In this document: piece by piece, positions 1-8,423 of the stretch | Numbering within the stretch: position 1 is the first letter of the stretch | How the letters are laid out: each line of letters opens with the position of its first letter | NCBI RefSeq assembly: GCF_030406905.1 | Contig: NZ_CP129137.1 | Span: forward strand, 682,001 to 746,000 | From: Streptomyces sp. HUAS CB01 | Lineage (GTDB): Bacteria; Actinomycetota; Actinomycetes; Streptomycetales; Streptomycetaceae | Length of the DNA stretch: 64,000 nt | Direction: 5' to 3' | Notes under the pieces: generated by a model | Databases searched by the model: none | What the model was told of the DNA's origin: nothing | What the model saw: the letters and a program-made list of their open reading frames with translations, nothing else | Position numbers and translations under genes: made by a program

Positions 1-2
1 AC

Positions 3-1079
3 GAGAAGGTCACCCTGGTCGAGCTGCCGGACTCCGCGGACGAGACCCGGGCCCAGCTGACCACGGGGCTGCGCTCGGGCGACGGCCGCTACGACATCCT
101 CAACATGGACGTGGCGTGGACCTCGGAGTTCGCCGCGGCGGGCTGGATAGCCCCGCTGGAGGCCGGCCGCTTCCCGCTCGACAGCTTCCTGCCGCCGGTG
201 CTCGACACGGCGACGTACGAAGGAAAGCTGTACGCCGTCCCGTACGTCACGAACGCCGGGATGCTCTACTACCGCAAGGACGTCCTCGACCGCGAGGGCG
301 AGACCCCGCCGCGCACCTGGGCGGAGCTGGAGCGCCAGGCACGGACGCTCGCCCCACGGCACGGCCTCGGCGGCTACGCCGGGCAGTTCCTGCCGTACGA
401 GGGCCTCACGGTGAACGCGACGGAGGCGGTGTACTCGGCCGGCGGCACGATCCTCGGCGACGACGGCCGGGTCACCGTGGACTCCCCGGCGGCGCGCTCC
501 GGTCTCGGGTTCCTCGCCCGCGGGGTGCGCGACGGCTGGATCCCCCGGGAGTCGCTGACCTTCAAGGAGGAGGAGTCCCGCCAGGCCTTCCAGGACGGCC
601 GGCTGCTCTTCCTGCGCAACTGGCCCTACGCGTACCCCGGGGCCTCCGGGAAGGACTCACGGGTGGCGGGGAAGTTCGGCGCCGTGCCGCTGCCCGGCCC
701 CGACGGGCCGGGGACCAGCGTGCTGGGCGGGTCGAACCTCGCGGTCAGTGCCCGCGCCCGGCACCCGGAGTCGGCGAGCGACCTCATCGCCTACCTCACC
801 AGCGCCCCCGTGCAGCGCAAGGTGCTCACGGAGGGCGCGCTGCCACCCGTGCGGGCTGAGCTCTACCAGGACCCCGGGCTGATCCGGCGGTTCCCCTATC
901 TGCCCACTCTGCGGGCCAGCGTCCTGTCCGCGGCCCCGCGGCCCAAGAGCGCACGGTACGAGCAGGTCAGCCTGGCCGTGCAGGCCGTCGTGCACGACGC
1001 GATGGCGCAGCACCAGAACCCCGGCGAGGCAGTGCGCCGGCTCTCCCGGGAGCTCTCGGCGGTCGCCCGCCGGGGCTGA
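3..1079 (+). CDS. Extracellular sugar-binding protein of an ABC importer (5' end missing)
   Basis: The frame is open from base 3 and ends in TGA at 1077-1079, so the start and signal peptide lie before the window; about 358 residues remain. The text is typical of family 1 solute-binding proteins for oligosaccharides: an early 'YDILNMDVAWTSEFA' segment, then 'YAVPYVTNAGMLYYRKD', which in this family forms the ligand cleft, and a late 'GGSNLAVSARARHPESA' segment. The general look is closest to trehalose/maltose-type binding proteins (ThuE/LpqY class), but the substrate cannot be read from sequence. It would sit outside the membrane and hand sugar to permeases presumably encoded upstream. A 227-bp gap with its own promoter separates it from the GH13 gene, so it probably ends a different operon. 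Confidence 0.85.
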   Translation, partial: EKVTLVELPDSADETRAQLTTGLRSGDGRYDILNMDVAWTSEFAAAGWIAPLEAGRFPLDSFLPPVLDTATYEGKLYAVPYVTNAGMLYYRKDVLDREGETPPRTWAELERQARTLAPRHGLGGYAGQFLPYEGLTVNATEAVYSAGGTILGDDGRVTVDSPAARSGLGFLARGVRDGWIPRESLTFKEEESRQAFQDGRLLFLRNWPYAYPGASGKDSRVAGKFGAVPLPGPDGPGTSVLGGSNLAVSARARHPESASDLIAYLTSAPVQRKVLTEGALPPVRAELYQDPGLIRRFPYLPTLRASVLSAAPRPKSARYEQVSLAVQAVVHDAMAQHQNPGEAVRRLSRELSAVARRG

Positions 1080-1113
1080 GCGCCCCGCCACCCTCCCCGC
1101 ATGACCATCCCGC

Positions 1114-1135
1114 TTACCTACCTGTTAGGTAACAG
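1114..1135. promoter_or_regulatory. Inverted repeat between two sugar-uptake operons
   Basis: TTACCTA, five bases, then TAGGTAA form a perfect 7-bp inverted repeat (1114-1132). An overlapping CTGTTA-GG-TAACAG (1122-1135) makes a second symmetric element. It lies 35 bp after the binding-protein stop and about 80 bp before the promoter-like TTGACA upstream of the GH13 gene. The AT-rich arms suit a protein operator better than a GC-rich actinobacterial terminator, but a weak terminator is possible. Confidence 0.35.
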
Positions 1136-1214
1136 GATCACATCGTCCTGAGCTCGAGCCGTGGGGACATTTCCGGGCATACAACCCAACTCCCTTGGCA
1201 TTCCTGCACAACCG

Positions 1215-1252
1215 TTGACACCTTCTCGTCACCCCTACTTAACATGCATGCA
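1215..1252 (+). promoter_or_regulatory. Candidate promoter and palindrome before the GH13 operon
   Basis: A perfect -35 hexamer TTGACA (1215-1220) is followed after 19 bases by TAACAT (1240-1245), a 4/6 match to TATAAT. The symmetric ATGCATGCAT (1243-1252) overlaps the presumed -10/start region and is placed like a repressor operator. The whole 1080-1306 gap holds only this and the inverted repeat at 1114. The function is inferred from position. Confidence 0.4.
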
Positions 1253-1306
1253 TAACCGCTGACCTCATGGTCGCGGGCACCCCTTCACGCAGAAACAGGT
1301 CAACGG

Positions 1307-2977
1307 GTGACGCTCACAGCCACGGCCGGCCACGGCCTCTCGCACCGCCCCTCGCGCCGCTGGTGGCGCGACGCGGTGATCTACCAGGTGTACGTCCGCA
1401 GCTTCCTGGACAGCACGGGAGACGGCATCGGCGATCTCGCCGGGGTCCGCACCGGACTGCCGTACCTCAAGAAGCTCGGCGTCGACGGAATATGGCTGAG
1501 CCCCTTCTACCCGTCGCCGCAGCACGACCACGGCTACGACGTCGCCGACTACTGCGACGTGGACCCGGTCTACGGCGACCTGGCGGAGTTCGAGCTGCTG
1601 GTCGCCGCCGCGCAGCGGCTCGACATGAAGGTGCTGCTGGACATCGTCCCCAACCACTGCTCCAGCGAGCACACGTGGTTCCGCGAGGCCCTCGCCGCCG
1701 GCCCGGGCAGTGCGGCCCGCGCCCGGTTCCACTTCGCGGAGGGCCGCGGACCCGGCGGCGACGTGCCGCCCAACAACTGGCACGCGATGTTCGGCGGTCC
1801 CGCCTGGAGCCGGGTGACCGAGGCGGACGGCAGCCCCGGCCAGTGGTACCTGCACATGTTCACGCCCGAGCAGCCCGATCTGAACTGGCGCAACCCCGAG
1901 ACCGGCGCCCACTTCGAGCAGGTCCTGCGCTTCTGGCTGGACCGGGGCGTCGACGGCTTCCGCATCGACGTCGCCGCCGGCCTCTTCAAGCACCCGGAGC
2001 TGCCCGACTCCCCCGACCCGGAGGCGGACGCCCGCACCCGCGACTCCGTGAACCCCCTCGCCTGGAACCAGCCCGAGGTGCACGACGTCTGGCGCCACTG
2101 GCGGTCGGTGTGCGAGGAGTACACGGTCCGCGACGGCCGCGACCGCCTGCTGGTGGGCGAGGTCTCCGTACCCACCGCACGTGAGCACGCCCGCTACGTA
2201 CGGCCGGACGAGCTGCACCAGGCGTTCTTCTTCGACCTGCTGAGCGCACCCTGGGACGCGGCCGCCTTCCGCAAGGTCGTCTCCGAGGCGATGCAGGACA
2301 TCGCGGGCACCGGCTCCACCGTCACCTGGGTGCTGAACAACCACGACCAGGTCCGCACCGTGACCCGGTACGGGGAGTCCGGCACCGAGGGCAGCGGGCT
2401 CGGCTCGGCCCGTGCCCGGGCGGCCGCGCTGCTGATGCTGGCGCTGCCCGGCGCCGCATACATCTACCAGGGCGAGGAGCTGGGGCTGCCGGAGGTCGTG
2501 GACCTTCCCGACGAGGTGCTCACCGACCCGATCTTCCGCCGTACCGGCAGCCGGGCGCGGATCCGCGACGGATGCCGCGTGCCGCTGCCGTGGTCCGGCC
2601 ACGCCTCGCCGTTCGGCTTCACCTCGGGTGCCGAGGGCGCCAAGCCGTGGCTGCCGCAGCCCGGCTGGTTCGCGGAGCACGCCACCGACCGCGCGCTCGC
2701 CGACACCCGCTCGTTCTGGCACCTCTACCGCGACGGGCTCCAGCTGCGCCGCGGCCTGCCGCAGCTCGGCGAGGGCGGCCTGCGCTGGCTCGACTCCCCG
2801 CCCGACGTGCTCGCCTTCGTCCGGGGCGACGGGCTGGTGTGCGCCGTCAACTTCGGCACGGCTCCCGTGCCCGCCCCCGTCTCCGGCGCGCCCCTGCTGT
2901 CCAGCGGCCCCTGCCCGACCGGTGCGCTGCCGGGATCCACCGCCGCCTGGTGGATCAGCGACGGCACCACCCCGTGA
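1307..2977 (+). CDS. GH13 alpha-glucosidase (oligo-1,4/1,6-glucosidase type)
   Basis: The 556-residue protein has no signal peptide, so it is cytoplasmic and should split imported alpha-glucosides to glucose. GH13 landmarks are clear: 'WWRDAVIYQVYVRSF' at the N-terminus, 'DIVPNHCSSEH' (region I), 'GVDGFRIDVA' with nucleophile D221, 'LLVGEVSVP' with acid/base E285, and 'VLNNHDQ' with the stabiliser D347. The length is normal for the alpha-glucosidase/trehalose-hydrolase subfamilies. The GTG start was chosen because family homology begins just after it; the ribosome site is weak. The binding protein and two permeases follow in the same direction (87, 6 and -4 bp), so this is the hydrolase of an agl-type uptake operon. 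The exact linkage preference (maltose, isomaltose, sucrose or trehalose) is not readable. Confidence 0.9.
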   Translation: MTLTATAGHGLSHRPSRRWWRDAVIYQVYVRSFLDSTGDGIGDLAGVRTGLPYLKKLGVDGIWLSPFYPSPQHDHGYDVADYCDVDPVYGDLAEFELLVAAAQRLDMKVLLDIVPNHCSSEHTWFREALAAGPGSAARARFHFAEGRGPGGDVPPNNWHAMFGGPAWSRVTEADGSPGQWYLHMFTPEQPDLNWRNPETGAHFEQVLRFWLDRGVDGFRIDVAAGLFKHPELPDSPDPEADARTRDSVNPLAWNQPEVHDVWRHWRSVCEEYTVRDGRDRLLVGEVSVPTAREHARYVRPDELHQAFFFDLLSAPWDAAAFRKVVSEAMQDIAGTGSTVTWVLNNHDQVRTVTRYGESGTEGSGLGSARARAAALLMLALPGAAYIYQGEELGLPEVVDLPDEVLTDPIFRRTGSRARIRDGCRVPLPWSGHASPFGFTSGAEGAKPWLPQPGWFAEHATDRALADTRSFWHLYRDGLQLRRGLPQLGEGGLRWLDSPPDVLAFVRGDGLVCAVNFGTAPVPAPVSGAPLLSSGPCPTGALPGSTAAWWISDGTTP

Positions 2978-3063
2978 ACCGCTCCCGTCCCGAGAACAGC
3001 ACCCCCGAGAACCGCGTCCCCCGACGCCCCGTCCGTTTCCCCGACCGGTAAGGAAGTTCTGCC

Positions 3064-4389
3064 ATGAACCCACGACGCACGATGCTCGCCGGATGCACCG
3101 CCCTGGCCCTCGCCCTCGGCGCGACCGCCTGCGGCGGCGGCCCCGTCACGCCGGCCGGCGGCGGCGACAAGTCCCTCGACGGCCAGACCATCACGGTCGC
3201 CGGAGTCTGGTCCGGTGCCGAGCAGAAGAACTTCCAGAAGGTGCTGGACGCCTTCGGCGAGAAGACCGGCGCCAAGACGCAGTTCGTCTCCACCGGCGAC
3301 AACGTCTCCACCGTCGTCGGCAGCAAGATCGAGGGCGGCAACGCCCCCGACGTCGTGATGGTCCCGCAGGTCGGTGTGCTCCAGCAGTTCGCGAAGAGCG
3401 GCTGGCTCACCCCGCTGTCGAAGACCACCGAGAAGTCCGTCGACGGCAACTTCGCGCCCGTGTGGAAGAACTACGGCAGCGTGGACGGCTCGCTGTACGG
3501 CCTGTACTTCAAGGCCGCCCACAAGTCGACCGTCTGGTACAGCCCGGACGCGCTGGAGCAGGCGGGCGTGAAGCCGCCGGCCACCTACGCGGACATGCTG
3601 AAGGCGGGGCAGGCCGTCTCCGACTCGGGACTGCCCGCCTTCGCCGTCGCCGGTGAGGACGGCTGGACGCTCACGGACTGGTTCGAGAACATCTACCTCT
3701 CCCAGGCCGGTCCCGAGAAGTACGACCAGCTCGCCGCCCACAAGCTCAAGTGGACCGACCCGAGCGTGGTGAACGCGCTGACCACCCTCGGCAAGCTGTT
3801 CTCCGACAAGGAACTGATCGCCGGCGGCCAGAAGGGCGCGCTGTCCACCGACTTCCCCGGCTCGGTCGAGAAGGTCTTCGGCCCCGAGCCCGAGGCCGGC
3901 ATGGTCTACGAGGGCGACTTCGTCGCCGGTGTCGCCAAGGACCAGTTCGGCAAGAAGATCGGCGAGGACGCCTCCTTCTTCCCCTTCCCCGCGGTCGACG
4001 GCGGCAAGGCTCCGGTCGTCAGCGGCGGCGACGCCGCGGTCGTGCTGAAGGACGGCAAGAACCAGAAGGCCGCGATGGCGTTCCTGGAGTACCTGGCGAC
4101 CCCGGAGGCGGCGGCGGTCTGGGCCGAGGCGGGCGGCTTCCTCTCCCCCAACAAGAAGCTCGACCTCGCCTCGTACGGCGACGACACGACCCGCGAGACG
4201 GCCAAGTCGCTGATCGACGCCGGTGATTCCGTCCGCTTCGACATGTCCGACCAGGCACCCGCGGCCTTCGGTGGCACCAAGGGCACGGGCGAGTGGAAGC
4301 TGCTGCAGGACTTCCTGCGCGACCCGTCCGACCCGAAGGCCACCGCGGCCCGTCTCGAGGACGCCGCGGCCAAGGCGTACAAGGGCTGA
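3064..4389 (+). CDS. Alpha-glucoside ABC importer, substrate-binding lipoprotein
   Basis: A 441-residue lipoprotein. A short positive N-terminus and hydrophobic stretch end in a lipobox (ATAC, Cys at about residue 21) followed by a Gly-rich linker, so it is anchored outside the membrane. The mature part reads as a family 1 extracellular binding protein: 'ITVAGVWSGAEQKNFQKV', 'VVMVPQVGVLQQFAKSG' and 'VVSGGDAAVVLKDGKN'. 'Y-LYFKAAHKSTVWY' and repeated Trp suggest sugar stacking. Of known systems it most resembles AglE of alpha-glucoside importers, which fits the GH13 gene upstream and the AglF/AglG-like permeases downstream. No ATPase gene is present, as expected if MsiK supplies energy. Confidence 0.85.
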   Translation: MNPRRTMLAGCTALALALGATACGGGPVTPAGGGDKSLDGQTITVAGVWSGAEQKNFQKVLDAFGEKTGAKTQFVSTGDNVSTVVGSKIEGGNAPDVVMVPQVGVLQQFAKSGWLTPLSKTTEKSVDGNFAPVWKNYGSVDGSLYGLYFKAAHKSTVWYSPDALEQAGVKPPATYADMLKAGQAVSDSGLPAFAVAGEDGWTLTDWFENIYLSQAGPEKYDQLAAHKLKWTDPSVVNALTTLGKLFSDKELIAGGQKGALSTDFPGSVEKVFGPEPEAGMVYEGDFVAGVAKDQFGKKIGEDASFFPFPAVDGGKAPVVSGGDAAVVLKDGKNQKAAMAFLEYLATPEAAAVWAEAGGFLSPNKKLDLASYGDDTTRETAKSLIDAGDSVRFDMSDQAPAAFGGTKGTGEWKLLQDFLRDPSDPKATAARLEDAAAKAYKG

Positions 4390-4395
4390 CGTCCG

Positions 4396-5766
4396 ATGAC
4401 CGCAGTCACCACACCAGCCGCCCCGTCCGCGGGGCGGCCCGGGCCCGAGAGGGCCGCGGCTCCGCGGCACCGCGCCCGGCGGCGCCGGCGGATCGTCGCC
4501 CTGGCCTTCGTGCTGCCGGCGCTGCTGCTGCTCGGCGCGCTCGTCGTCTATCCGGTGCTGTTCTCGGTGGGGCGCAGCTTCTTCGACGCCTCCGGCACCC
4601 GGTTCGTCGGCGCCGGCAACTACACCGAGATGTTCCGCGACCCGGCCACGCTCAAGGCCGTCCGCAACAGCGCCATCTGGGTCGTCGTCGCCCCGACCCT
4701 GCTCACCGGACTGGGGCTGATCCTGGCCGTCCTGGTGGAGAAGGTCCGCTGGGCCACCGCGTTCAAGCTGCTGCTGTTCATGCCGATGGCCGTCTCCTTC
4801 CTGGCCGCCGGCATCATCTTCCGCCTCGCCTACGAGGAGGACCCGGACAAGGGCGTGCTCAACGCGGCCGTCGTCGGAGTGCACGACGCCGTCAAGGGCT
4901 CGTCGTCGTACCCGACCGCACGCGCCAGGGACGGCCAGGGCCTGGCCAAGGGCCCCGACGGGTCCTACACCACGACCGGCCCGGCGTCCCCCGGGGACGT
5001 GCTCACGCTCGGACTCGTCGGGGTGAAGCCCGCCGAGCTCCCGAAGGAGGCACGCCCCGCCCACCCGGCGGCGGAGAGGAAGGCGGACGCCGGGGAACTG
5101 TCCGGCGTGGTCTACCTCGACTTCACCCCCGGCGGAGGCGGTGAGCAGGGCGAGGTCGACCGGACCGAGAGCGGGCTGCCGCAGATGAGCGTCGAGGCGG
5201 TCCGGGACGGCAGGACCGTCGCCTCCGCCACCACGGCGGCCGACGGCTCCTTCGCCTTCCGGGACCTGGAGGCCGGCTCCTACACCGTGCGGCTGCCCGC
5301 GAAGAACTTCGCACCGCCGTACGAGGGGATCTCCTGGCTCGGGCCCGCGCTGGTCACGCCGGCCATCATCGGGGCGTACCTGTGGATCTGGACGGGTTTC
5401 GCGATGGTCCTCATCGGCGCCGGCCTGTCCTCGCTGCCGCGTGACGCGCTGGAGGCGGCGCGGATGGACGGGGCCAACGAGTGGCAGGTGTTCCGCAGGA
5501 TCACCGTGCCGCTGCTGGCGCCGATCCTCACCGTGGTCTTCGTGACGCTGGTGATCAATGTGATGAAGGTCTTCGACCTCGTCTACATCATCGCGCCCGG
5601 GCCGGTGCAGGAGGACGCCACGGTACTGGCGACCCAGATGTGGCTGGTGTCCTTCGGCGGCGGCAACGACCAGGGGCTCGGCAGCGCGCTCGGCGTCCTG
5701 CTCCTGCTGCTGGTGATCCCCGCCATGGTCTTCAACGTCCGCCGCTTCCGCAGGAGTCAGTCATGA
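4396..5766 (+). CDS. AglF-like sugar ABC permease with large extracytoplasmic insert
   Basis: This 456-residue MalF-type permease is much longer than the usual 290-330. After TM1 (about residues 32-56) and two further helices to about residue 148, a hydrophilic stretch of some 160 residues (about 150-310) interrupts the membrane domain. Its last 60 residues, around 'VEAVRDGRTVASATTAADG' and 'FRDLEAGSYTVRLP', have the Cna-B / carboxypeptidase-regulatory look: a short beta-sandwich with the 'DGSFxFxxLxxGxYTV' signature. Helices then resume, and the EAA coupling loop 'EALEAARMDGANEWQVF'-type motif sits near residue 353. The gene overlaps the next by ATGA. The insert should face outside, probably near the binding protein, but its job is unknown. 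No frameshift is visible. Confidence 0.85.
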   Translation: MTAVTTPAAPSAGRPGPERAAAPRHRARRRRRIVALAFVLPALLLLGALVVYPVLFSVGRSFFDASGTRFVGAGNYTEMFRDPATLKAVRNSAIWVVVAPTLLTGLGLILAVLVEKVRWATAFKLLLFMPMAVSFLAAGIIFRLAYEEDPDKGVLNAAVVGVHDAVKGSSSYPTARARDGQGLAKGPDGSYTTTGPASPGDVLTLGLVGVKPAELPKEARPAHPAAERKADAGELSGVVYLDFTPGGGGEQGEVDRTESGLPQMSVEAVRDGRTVASATTAADGSFAFRDLEAGSYTVRLPAKNFAPPYEGISWLGPALVTPAIIGAYLWIWTGFAMVLIGAGLSSLPRDALEAARMDGANEWQVFRRITVPLLAPILTVVFVTLVINVMKVFDLVYIIAPGPVQEDATVLATQMWLVSFGGGNDQGLGSALGVLLLLLVIPAMVFNVRRFRRSQS

Positions 5767-6677
5767 GCGCCACCGTCACCGACCCCGCCGCCGTGAAGGA
5801 GCCGCCCGCCCCGGACAGGGCGGCGCGGGTGAGGTCCGGGGGCGGTCCGGGCCGCTGGCTCGGCAACGGCGTGGTCCAGGCGCTCCTGGTGGTGATCGGT
5901 CTGGTCTGGATCACCCCGCTCGCCGGTCTGCTGCTGTCGTCGCTGCGCTCTCCGCAGGACAACGCGAGCAGCGGCTGGTGGACCACGCTGACCAGCCCCG
6001 GGCAGCTGTCCCTCGACAACTACACGGAGCTGCTGGGCAACGCCGGGATCACCCAGGCGTTCTGGAACACCGTGCTGATCTCGGTGCCGGCGACCGCCCT
6101 GGTGATCGTTCTGGCGGCGCTCGCCGGGTACGCCTTCGCGTGGCTGGAGTTCCCGGGCCGGGACTGGATCTTCCTGCTCGTGGTGGCGCTCCTGGTGGTG
6201 CCGGTCCAGGTGGGTCTGCTGCCGGTCGCCAAACTCTTCGGCCAGCTGGGGCTGTTCGGCACGATTCCCGGTGTGGTGCTGTTCCACGTGGCCTACGGGC
6301 TGCCCTTCGCCGTCTTCCTGCTGCGGAACTACTTCGCGGACATACCCCGCGAGATGCTCGAGGCGGCACGGATGGACGGCGGCAGCGAGTGGCGCATCTT
6401 CACCCGGCTGGTGCTGCCGGTGGGACGTCCGGCGATCGCGAGTCTGGCCATCTTCCAGTTCCTGTGGGTCTGGAACGACATGCTCGTGGCGCTGCTCTTC
6501 GCGGACAGCTCGTCCCAGCCGCTCACGGTGGAACTCCAGTCGCAGGTGCGGCAGTTCGGCAGCAACATCGACGTGCTGGCACCGGGCGCCTTCCTGTCGC
6601 TGATCGTGCCGGTGGTCGTGTTCTTCGCCTTCCAGCGGCACTTCGTCCAGGGTGTGATGGCCGGCTCGGTCAAATGA
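5763..6677 (+). CDS. AglG/MalG-like sugar ABC permease
   Basis: A 304-residue inner-membrane permease of the MalG type with six predicted helices. The first is at about residues 40-62 and the last ends just before 'QRHFVQGVMAGSVK', the standard C-terminus of the family. The EAA loop reads 'EMLEAARMDGGSEWRIF', which docks on the ATPase. It starts inside the stop codon of the preceding permease (ATGA at 5763-5766), so the two are translationally coupled and form the pore as a heterodimer. It is the last gene of the GH13 operon; a strong hairpin follows 22 bp after its stop. Confidence 0.9.
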   Translation: MSATVTDPAAVKEPPAPDRAARVRSGGGPGRWLGNGVVQALLVVIGLVWITPLAGLLLSSLRSPQDNASSGWWTTLTSPGQLSLDNYTELLGNAGITQAFWNTVLISVPATALVIVLAALAGYAFAWLEFPGRDWIFLLVVALLVVPVQVGLLPVAKLFGQLGLFGTIPGVVLFHVAYGLPFAVFLLRNYFADIPREMLEAARMDGGSEWRIFTRLVLPVGRPAIASLAIFQFLWVWNDMLVALLFADSSSQPLTVELQSQVRQFGSNIDVLAPGAFLSLIVPVVVFFAFQRHFVQGVMAGSVK

Positions 6678-6699
6678 GCCGCGGTCCGGGCGAGCAGTC

Positions 6700-6750
6700 C
6701 GGGCGCGGCCGGTCCTCGTACGCATGACGTGCGGAGGCCGGCCGCGCCCG
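6700..6750 (+). terminator. Terminator of the alpha-glucoside operon
   Basis: CGGGCGCGGCCGG (6700-6712) and CCGGCCGCGCCCG (6738-6750) form a perfect 13-bp stem with a 25-base loop, beginning 22 bp after the permease stop. There is no T-run, as is common for actinobacterial terminators. Confidence 0.65.
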
Positions 6751-7026
6751 TGCGTGCCGTCCGCGGCGGGAACGGGGCCGTGACGGACGCGCGCCCGCCG
6801 CCCCCCGGGAAGCGGGCGAGGGGGAACCGGTCGCCCCGCTCGGGCTCCGGGGACGAATGCCCTCCGCCGCCGCACCCGAGCCCGCTCCCCTGGGCCGAAC
6901 GCGTGGACACCGGGACGCCGGGGACCCGCCGCTCGCACACGTGACCGCCCGGGGGGTCACGCCCCGACACACTCGTGCGGAGTAGGTACCGCGGTCAGGC
7001 ACCCCTTTCCGCGTTCCACTGGAGGC
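6751..7026. other. Intergenic stretch before gtrB-like gene
   Basis: No credible gene is present in this part of the 349-bp gap after the operon terminator. The only structure is GTGACC-8 bases-GGTCAC (6941-6960), a 20-bp dyad about 65 bp before the glycosyltransferase start and a possible operator. GGAGG lies directly before the ATG at 7027. Confidence 0.3.
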
Positions 7027-8016
7027 ATGCCACACCCCCAGCTGACGGTCGTCGTCCCGTGTTTCGACGAGAGCGAGGTGATCGACGCCTTCCACGCGGC
7101 GCTGGTCGCCGCTCTGCAGCCGACCGGGGAGCGCTTCGAGATCTGCTACGTGGACGACGGCAGCGACGACGGGACCGCCGAGCGGCTGCGGGCGCTCGCG
7201 GCGGCGTCCGCGTACGTGCGCTACACGTCCTTCAGCCGCAACTTCGGCAAGGAGGCCGCCCTCCTCGCCGGGATGCGGATGGCCCGGGGCGAGGCCGTGG
7301 TGCTGATGGACGCCGATCTGCAGCATCCCCCCGAGCTGGTCCCCCGCATGCTGGAGCTGTACCGGCACGGCTACGACCAGGTCGTCGCCCGGCGCGACCG
7401 CTCGGGCGAGGGCGCACTGCGGTCGGCGCTGAGCCGGGCGTACTACCGGCTGGTGCGGCACTTCATGGACGTGGAGATCGCGGACGGGGAGGGCGACTTC
7501 CGGCTGCTCTCGCGCCGCGCCGTCGAGGCCGTGCTGTCGCTTCCGGAAAGCAACCGTTTCTCCAAGGGGCTCTTCTCCTGGATCGGCTTCCCGACGGCCG
7601 GTTTCACCTATCGCAACGTCGAACGGGCCGCGGGCCGCTCCAAGTGGGGCGGCAGACGGCTGCTCGACTACGGGATCGACGGGCTGCTGTCCTTCAACAC
7701 CCGCCCGTTGCGCCTGGCGATCCACACCGGCCTCTGGCTCTTCCTGTCCGCCCTGGGTTACGCCGTGTGGATCGTCGTGAACGCGGTGGTCGACGGCGTC
7801 GAGACACCGGGGTACGCGACCCTCATCACCGCCATCGTGGGCCTCAGCGGCGTCCAGCTCGCGACGCTCGGCGTCATCGGTGAGTACGTCGGCCGGATCT
7901 ACCACGAGGCGAAACGACGGCCGCACTACGTCGTGGCCGAGACGGACGCCCCCGCGCACCCTCACCCGGAAGGCGTCCCCACGGCGGTCGCCTCCCGCTC
8001 CCGGCCCCGCCGGTGA
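7027..8016 (+). CDS. GtrB-like GT2 polyprenyl-phosphate glycosyltransferase
   Basis: A 329-residue family 2 glycosyltransferase. The N-terminal '[14 protein letters not shown]' and 'VDDGSDDGT' bind the nucleotide sugar; 'DADLQHPPE' (D95, D97) is the metal-binding motif of the dolichol-phosphate mannosyltransferase/GtrB branch; '[15 protein letters not shown]' is also typical. Two C-terminal membrane helices lie at about residues 235-260 and 268-292. The family moves one sugar from a nucleotide donor to undecaprenyl phosphate on the inner face of the membrane. The next gene is a GtrA-type small membrane protein overlapping by GTGA, the classic gtrA/gtrB pairing. The lipid-linked sugar is then flipped and used outside by a GT-C enzyme; the opposing gene at 8398-9900 is the candidate. 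Confidence 0.88.
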   Translation: MPHPQLTVVVPCFDESEVIDAFHAALVAALQPTGERFEICYVDDGSDDGTAERLRALAAASAYVRYTSFSRNFGKEAALLAGMRMARGEAVVLMDADLQHPPELVPRMLELYRHGYDQVVARRDRSGEGALRSALSRAYYRLVRHFMDVEIADGEGDFRLLSRRAVEAVLSLPESNRFSKGLFSWIGFPTAGFTYRNVERAAGRSKWGGRRLLDYGIDGLLSFNTRPLRLAIHTGLWLFLSALGYAVWIVVNAVVDGVETPGYATLITAIVGLSGVQLATLGVIGEYVGRIYHEAKRRPHYVVAETDAPAHPHPEGVPTAVASRSRPRR

Positions 8017-8423
8017 ACACCGCCGGCCTGCGGCAGTTCGCCGTCTTCGCCGTGATCGGAGTGGTCAACACCGGGGTGTACTACGGCGTGTACGCCCTGC
8101 TGCTGCTGTGGCTGCCGTACCTGGCCGCGCACGCCCTGGCGTACGGGGTGGGCGTCACGGGCTCGTTCCTGCTCAACTCGTACATCACCCTCCGCACCCG
8201 CCCGACGTGGCGCGGCTTCGTGCGCTACCCGCTGTCGGGAGCGGCCGGTCTCGTGGGCAGTGGTGTGCTGCTCCATCTGGCCGTGAGCCGGCTGGGCATG
8301 GGCGAGCACCTCGCCGCGATCGCCGCCGGGGTGCTCGTCACCCCGTTGTCGTTCCTGGTCGCGCGGTGGGCGATCACGTCCGGTGCCCGGCGTACGGTCA
8401 CGGAAGCCGCGTCGAGCGAGTGA
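8013..8423 (+). CDS. GtrA-like four-helix membrane protein
   Basis: 136 residues with four membrane helices and the GtrA start '[19 protein letters not shown]'; '[18 protein letters not shown]' is the conserved central segment (Asn and Tyr/Phe-Arg pattern). GtrA proteins are proposed to flip polyprenyl-linked monosaccharides made by GtrB. The GTG start overlaps the previous stop by 4 bp. The last 26 bp overlap the 3' end of the convergent membrane-protein gene. Confidence 0.88.
   Translation: MNTAGLRQFAVFAVIGVVNTGVYYGVYALLLLWLPYLAAHALAYGVGVTGSFLLNSYITLRTRPTWRGFVRYPLSGAAGLVGSGVLLHLAVSRLGMGEHLAAIAAGVLVTPLSFLVARWAITSGARRTVTEAASSE

Noticed and set aside
2725..5064. Minus-strand open frame of about 780 codons opposite the alpha-glucoside binding protein and permease
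   Set aside because: Same GC-rich mirror effect; no domain motif, no ribosome site, and it lies fully opposite recognisable genes.
6729..6944. Small 71-codon open frame between the sugar operon and gtrB
   Set aside because: It begins inside the terminator stem, has no ribosome site and encodes a Pro/Arg-rich text without a fold.
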